From the NCBI GenBank assembly GCA_016720595.1, contig JADKKI010000009.1:124001-188000 (forward strand): DNA of 64,000 nt, read 5' to 3'. A program made the translations under genes and the position numbers. Positions 60,152 to 64,000 of the stretch are shown piece by piece (position 1 is the stretch's first letter; each line of letters opens with the position of its first letter). Source of the stretch: Myxococcales bacterium. Its GTDB lineage: Bacteria > Myxococcota_A > Polyangia > Haliangiales > Haliangiaceae. The notes under the pieces are model-generated. The model ran no database searches. It had not been told where the DNA came from and saw only the letters and a list, made by a program, of their open reading frames with translations.

Positions 60152-61413
60152 TGCGCGCCGCCCTCACGACGCTCGTGCTGCTGCTGGCCCTCGCGCGCGT
60201 TGCGTCTGCTGCGCCGGCGACACCGGTGCGTGTCCACATCGAGTGCGAGGAGCAAGGGCGCACCAAGGCGTGTCCCGCGTTCATGCTCGGCCTGATCGAC
60301 GCGAACAAGGCGCTGATCGAGGCGCCGCGCGCCAATGCCGACGTGGTGATCTATTCGACCGCGAACGAGATCGCCCAGGTCGATCGCCTGCACCTGCGCT
60401 TCGTCGGAACCGTGGCCGGAGCGCCCCCGGTGATCGAGCTCGATGTCGATCTCGACACGCGCGGTACCGACGACGAGCAGCGCGCGCAGCTCGAGGCCGC
60501 ATTCCTTCGCGGCATGGCGCTGTATGTGGCCGCCCGCTATCCAGACATCGTCACGGTGACGTTCGCCGCGCCGTCCGAGGCCACCGCGGCTGAGCCCCAG
60601 ACCACGCCGTGGGGCGTCTCGCTCACGTTCGGCGGCTACGGCAATCGCACGGCGAAGTACAAGTCCGCGAATGGGTACGGGGAGCTCGAGGTGACTCGGG
60701 TCACCCGTCGATCACGCTCGTTGCTCTCGCTCTCCGGCAACTACGGCCTCAACTACCAGCCCCCGCTCCAGCTCGACGACGGAACGGAGGTCTCGCTCGA
60801 CACCAAGCAGTGGAGCGTCGGCGGTGGGATCGGCCATGGCTGGCTCTACGATCCGTGCTGGTCGTTCGGTGCGATCAGCCGGATCGAGCGCGATGACCCG
60901 AAAGGCCAGTATCGCTACGCGTCCGGGACGTTCGCGGCCGTCGAGTGGGACAAGTACCCCGCCGACGATCCGCGCGGCAACCGGCTGGCCGTGCTCTACA
61001 AGGCCGGCTACCGGGTCGAGCGCTACAACATCCCGAACGAGCTGGGACAATCCTTCGCGCAGTACCCGTGGCACGGCGTCACCGCGAGCGGCAACGTGCG
61101 CAAGGACAAGGTCAGCTTCGGGCTATCGCTCAGCGCGCAGGCCGAGATGCTGCACCCGAGGCGCCGCCACAACCTGACGGCCTCGCCGTACGTCGAGATC
61201 AAGCTCGGCGGGCACATCGATGTCTCGGCCTCGTTCTCGATCACGAAGCGCGAGATGCCGGCGCCCGACGAGACGAAGATCGACCCGCTCGACTTCGCGC
61301 TGCTGTCCCGTCTGTCTTATGCCGAGCCGCTGTCGATCAACACGTCGCTGAACCTGACGATCCACTGGGATCGCACGAACGGCGCCCGGAACGATCGCTT
61401 CAACGACATCTGA
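60151..61413 (+). CDS. Outer-membrane beta-barrel protein
   Basis: The ATG at 60151 overlaps the preceding stop. The 420-residue protein has a signal peptide (MRAALTTLVLLLALARVASA). After a periplasmic domain to about 145 it consists of strands with alternating residues, such as WGVSLTFGGYGN, LLSLSGNYGLNYQ, WSVGGGIGHGWLY and IDVSASFSITKR. The end INTSLNLTIHWDR suits a barrel's last strand, although a short polar tail follows. About 12 strands are likely. The small lipoprotein before it may be a partner. Confidence 0.72.
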   Translation: MRAALTTLVLLLALARVASAAPATPVRVHIECEEQGRTKACPAFMLGLIDANKALIEAPRANADVVIYSTANEIAQVDRLHLRFVGTVAGAPPVIELDVDLDTRGTDDEQRAQLEAAFLRGMALYVAARYPDIVTVTFAAPSEATAAEPQTTPWGVSLTFGGYGNRTAKYKSANGYGELEVTRVTRRSRSLLSLSGNYGLNYQPPLQLDDGTEVSLDTKQWSVGGGIGHGWLYDPCWSFGAISRIERDDPKGQYRYASGTFAAVEWDKYPADDPRGNRLAVLYKAGYRVERYNIPNELGQSFAQYPWHGVTASGNVRKDKVSFGLSLSAQAEMLHPRRRHNLTASPYVEIKLGGHIDVSASFSITKREMPAPDETKIDPLDFALLSRLSYAEPLSINTSLNLTIHWDRTNGARNDRFNDI

Positions 61414-61423
61414 GCCCGCGGCG

Positions 61424-62860
61424 TCAGATCCGCACGAAGTCGATGAAGCCGCGGTTCGGCTCGGTGTCGACGAGCCGGACCTTGATCTTGTCCCCGACGT
61501 CGAGCCCCCGCTCGTGGTCCACCACGCGGCCCTCGGCCGGCGGATGGAACAGGCGCGCGAACACCCCCTTGGGCGTGGCGCCCGTGACGATCGCATCGAA
61601 CACCTCGCCGATCCGGTTCGACAGCATCAGCGCGGCGGCCACCTTGCGCATGGTCCGCTCGACCTTGCGCGCGCCGTTCTCGCGCTCGGTGCAGTGCGTG
61701 GCGATCGCGGTCAGCTCGTCATCGGTGTACGGCGTGCGCGCGCCGCGGGCCGCGGCCTTGAGCAGGCGCTGCGTGATCAGATCGGGGTAGCGCCGGTTCG
61801 GCGCCGTGGAGTGTGCGTAGTCATCGACGGCGAGGCCGAAGTGGCCGGTGTCGGGATCCGTGGCGCGTTGCAGCGCGTACTCGCCGGGGCCGATCAGCTT
61901 GACGACGGACAGCGAGAGATCCTGGAACCGATCCGGCGCGGCCTTGCGACGCTCGGCGAGGAAGTCCGACAGTGCCGGGGCGCTCGGTTCGACGGGGAGG
62001 GTGGTGCCGAGCGAGGCGGCGAGCTCGACGATCCGGTCCCAGCGCTTCGGCTTGCGGACGATCCGGCGGATCGACGAGTACCCGCGCTGTTCGAGGTACC
62101 GCGCCGTGGCTCCGTTCGCGGCGATCATCAGATCTTCGACGAGCTCGCGCGCGCGGTTCTTGTGCAGCACGACGAGATCGATGACCTGGCCATCCTTGGT
62201 GACCGGCCGCGCCTCGATGGTCTCGAAGTCGAGCGCGCCGTGCTTCTGGCGGCACGTGCGCAGGCGCTGCGCGGCCTGATCGTGGAGCTGCACCTGCGCG
62301 GCGATCGTCTGATCGTGGGGGGCCTCGCCGTGACCCTCGAGCCAGCCGCCGACGCGCTCGTAGACGAGCTTGGCGTGGTTGCGCACGTGGGCCGGATAGA
62401 TCCTGGTCTGGGTGTCATCGAGCATGCCGTCGGCGGTGACCACGAACTCGGTGACCACCGCGAGTCGGTCGCGGCCGTCGAGGAGCGAGGTGCGATCGGT
62501 CGAGAGCACCTCCGGCAACATCGGGAAGATGTGGACGCCGGTGTACAGCGTGGTGGTGTTGGTGCCGGCGTAGCGGTCGACGGCGGAGCCCTTCGGGGCG
62601 AGCGCATCGACATCGGCGATCCCGATCTTCAGGCGGATCGCTCCATCGGGGAGCTGCTCGGCGACCTCGATCTGATCGAGATCGCGCGACTCCTCGTTGT
62701 CGATCGAGGACCACGGGAGGCCGCGCAGGTCGATCGCGTCCTCGATCGGGTCGCGTGCAGGAATCGCATCCGCGAGACCCTCCGGTAGCTCGGGCTCGAA
62801 GCCATTCTCGCGCAGCACGCGGCGCGCGATCTCCACCATGTCGTAGTGCCCTCGGGTCAT
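61424..62860 (-). CDS. RNB-domain ribonuclease (RNase II/R family)
   Basis: This 478-residue protein has the RNB domain with IDNEESRDLDQI at 53-64. Asp54, Asp60 and Asp62 occupy three of the four metal sites, and Gln63 stands where RNase II has its last Asp. Other RNB motifs are FPMLPEVLSTDRTSLL, LMIAANGATARYL and HSTAPNRRYPDLITQRLL; a C-terminal S1-like domain ends the protein. No cold-shock domains precede the RNB region, so it is a short form. It is 18 bases downstream of a CULT-domain gene on the same strand. Confidence 0.85.
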   Translation of the reverse strand: MTRGHYDMVEIARRVLRENGFEPELPEGLADAIPARDPIEDAIDLRGLPWSSIDNEESRDLDQIEVAEQLPDGAIRLKIGIADVDALAPKGSAVDRYAGTNTTTLYTGVHIFPMLPEVLSTDRTSLLDGRDRLAVVTEFVVTADGMLDDTQTRIYPAHVRNHAKLVYERVGGWLEGHGEAPHDQTIAAQVQLHDQAAQRLRTCRQKHGALDFETIEARPVTKDGQVIDLVVLHKNRARELVEDLMIAANGATARYLEQRGYSSIRRIVRKPKRWDRIVELAASLGTTLPVEPSAPALSDFLAERRKAAPDRFQDLSLSVVKLIGPGEYALQRATDPDTGHFGLAVDDYAHSTAPNRRYPDLITQRLLKAAARGARTPYTDDELTAIATHCTERENGARKVERTMRKVAAALMLSNRIGEVFDAIVTGATPKGVFARLFHPPAEGRVVDHERGLDVGDKIKVRLVDTEPNRGFIDFVRI

Positions 62861-62878
62861 CGCCCGGACTGTATCGGA

Positions 62879-63226
62879 TCAGCGCAGCGCCGAAAGGATC
62901 AGCCCGTGGAACTGCTCGCCTGCGCATCGAAAGATCCAGCCGAGGTGTGTGTGGCACCGGGAGCAGACCGCGATCTGCCAGCTCCACCCGGGGAACCACG
63001 AGAACGCCTCCTCGGTCAGGCCCATGTGGGCGCAGCCCGGTGCCGCGACGAAGCAGCCGAGGTGATGCATGACGCCGCCGGGGTTGACGAAGGTGTGCTC
63101 GTGCGCCCCGCTCCGCTCGGTGCGGTAGCTCCGATCGGTGATCCGGTGGTCGCAGACCACGCAGCGCAGCGCGTCATCGGATGGCACGCCGGCGTCGCGC
63201 TGATCCTGTGCCTGTTCTTTCGCCAC
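62879..63226 (-). CDS. CULT-domain protein (cereblon-like)
   Basis: This 115-residue protein is a single CULT domain, the fold of the thalidomide-binding domain of cereblon and its bacterial homologues. CVVC at 22-25 and CSRC at 88-91 bind zinc; HEHTFVNPGG, WFPGWSW (77-83) and HLGW (94-97) supply the three Trp of the aromatic pocket (W77, W83, W97). GLILSAL at the end is also conserved. Bacterial members bind uracil-like and imide ligands in vitro; the physiological ligand is unknown. It probably shares a transcript with the RNB ribonuclease. Confidence 0.85.
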   Translation of the reverse strand: MAKEQAQDQRDAGVPSDDALRCVVCDHRITDRSYRTERSGAHEHTFVNPGGVMHHLGCFVAAPGCAHMGLTEEAFSWFPGWSWQIAVCSRCHTHLGWIFRCAGEQFHGLILSALR

Positions 63227-63279
63227 GGCTTGCAGAGTCTACTTGACGAGCACCATCGCGATTCGCTACTGAAGCGCGG

Positions 63280-63681
63280 ATGGGTGCCTGGGGGAACGGC
63301 GCGTTCGAGAACGATACCGCCTGCGATTGGTCATCGGACTTGACGGATGTGGGGGACCTCTCGTTCGTCGAGCAGACGTTGAGCTCGGCGGAGGATGTCG
63401 ATGATGACGAGCTCGATCCGGATCTCGCCTCCGAGGCGATCGCGGCGTGCGAGGTCGTGGCGCGTCTGCAGGGCCGCGCCGGCCGCGCGGGCTCGCACCT
63501 CGCCGAGCTCGATCGCTGGGTCAGGACGCAGCCGGCGAAGCCTTCGCCCGCGTTGATCCGGCTCGCCACCAACGTCCTCGATCGCGTGGTCGCCAACCGC
63601 AGCGAGCTGTCGGTCCTGTGGCAGGACACCTCGGCCTGGCTGTCGTCGGTGCAGGATCTCCGCAAGCGCGTCGCGGGCTGA
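63280..63681 (+). CDS. DUF4259 protein
   Basis: This 133-residue protein starts MGAWGNGAFENDTACDWSSDL, the typical opening of DUF4259 (MGAWGxGxFxNDxAxDW). It then has a helical body with SEAIAACEVVARLQGRAG and a C-terminal helix pair. The family is widespread but has no established function; some members sit near toxins or regulators. It is divergent from the CULT gene, with a 53-base spacer. Confidence 0.85.
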   Translation: MGAWGNGAFENDTACDWSSDLTDVGDLSFVEQTLSSAEDVDDDELDPDLASEAIAACEVVARLQGRAGRAGSHLAELDRWVRTQPAKPSPALIRLATNVLDRVVANRSELSVLWQDTSAWLSSVQDLRKRVAG

Positions 63682-63696
63682 GCTGGTTCGCGATCG

Positions 63697-64000
63697 CTAC
63701 GGCGCGGCCCTGGCCGCCGCATCGCCACCGAACCCGGTCATGGGTGGCGAGCTACAGCTCACGAGCTCACCGGTCCGCGGGTGGCGAAACCGCAGCGCCG
63801 AGGCGTGGAGGGCGATCGCGGGCGCGGCGTCCACGCCGAGCGCGTACAGGCGATCGCCGACGATCGGATGGCCGAGGCTCGCGAGGTGCGCGCGGATCTG
63901 ATGGGTGCGCCCGGTCTCGAGGCGGATCTCCAGCAACGTGCGATCTGCGTGACGTGCGACCACGGACCAGTGGGTCACCGCCCGCTGGCCACCGCTCTCG
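63697..64000 (-). CDS. RluA-family pseudouridine synthase, C-terminal part
   Basis: The gene enters from the right edge; only the last 100 or so codons are visible. [22 protein letters not shown] is the RluA/RsuA C-terminal signature (GRTHQIR), and [15 protein letters not shown] follows it. The catalytic Asp region (HRLD) would be upstream, outside the window. Members isomerise uridine in tRNA or rRNA; the exact target cannot be told. It converges with the DUF4259 gene, 15 bases between stops. Confidence 0.87.
   Translation of the reverse strand, partial: ESGGQRAVTHWSVVARHADRTLLEIRLETGRTHQIRAHLASLGHPIVGDRLYALGVDAAPAIALHASALRFRHPRTGELVSCSSPPMTGFGGDAAARAAP

Noticed and set aside
1..64000. rRNA or tRNA genes
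   Set aside because: No conserved rRNA stretches or tRNA cloverleaf with CCA-type end and TTC-loop pattern were seen in the intergenic gaps, all of which are under 300 bases.

Overview
The window is high-GC DNA from a large bacterial genome, most probably a myxobacterium (Myxococcota, perhaps of the Haliangiales/Kofleriaceae type). The grounds are two Hanks-type Ser/Thr kinases (one fused to WD40 repeats), many lipoproteins with Asp/Ala/Pro-rich linkers after the lipobox, EAL and PilZ c-di-GMP proteins, receiver-only response regulators, and gene-dense strands with many ATGA, GTGA and TGATG overlaps. The taxonomic call is inference. I see about 72 protein genes. I see no rRNA, tRNA or CRISPR array.

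Layout. 1-2150: a truncated HAMP sensor, two single-domain receivers and a coiled-coil protein. 2153-7621: an AmpG-like transporter, then two beta-propeller lipoproteins and an outer-membrane barrel protein in one operon. 7624-13376: an EAL protein, HEAT-repeat lipoprotein, GreA/B-like factor, metallo-hydrolase lipoprotein and a DNA-methylase-like protein. 13411-13510 is a suspicious homopolymer tract. 13612-20866: a DTW-domain tRNA-modifying enzyme with an extra C-terminal domain, a PhnD-like protein, ExbD, truncated haemoglobin, a paired M16 protease and a PilZ protein. 20867-23392: kinase-WD40. 23451-25944: five overlapping genes, two 2OG-Fe(II)-oxygenase-like proteins followed by three tandem paralogous membrane proteins. 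This is the best candidate here for an undescribed system. 25891-29344: cardiolipin synthase and three SAM methyltransferases. 29496-36467: a histone-H1-like protein, OPT transporter, M1 peptidase, a BolA operon and a lysozyme-like lipoprotein.

36549-39054 holds a TPR protein and a Ser/Thr kinase that both carry long in-frame peptide repeats outside the membrane. 40274-42736 encodes a dimethylglycine-dehydrogenase-like enzyme. 42740-44000 is a lower-GC accessory pocket with a small uncharacterised gene and a ParDE toxin-antitoxin pair with a perfect operator palindrome. 44119-46873 includes an Asp/Asn hydroxylase and an SRPBCC-ArsR operon behind two operator-like inverted repeats. 46946-50928: a carboxylesterase, a PD40-like lipoprotein and a REP-type HUH transposase preceded by a nested hairpin.

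51148-57737 is an operon for an alpha-2-macroglobulin split over two genes and lacking the thioester motif, plus a lipoprotein and a small membrane protein. 57753-64000: a stand-alone LigD-type polymerase, SCP2 protein, two lipoproteins, a barrel protein, an RNB ribonuclease paired with a CULT (cereblon-like) protein, a DUF4259 protein and the end of an RluA-type pseudouridine synthase. Most of the window concerns the cell envelope and signalling. Function assignments come from motifs and fold-level recognition by eye; no database search was run.
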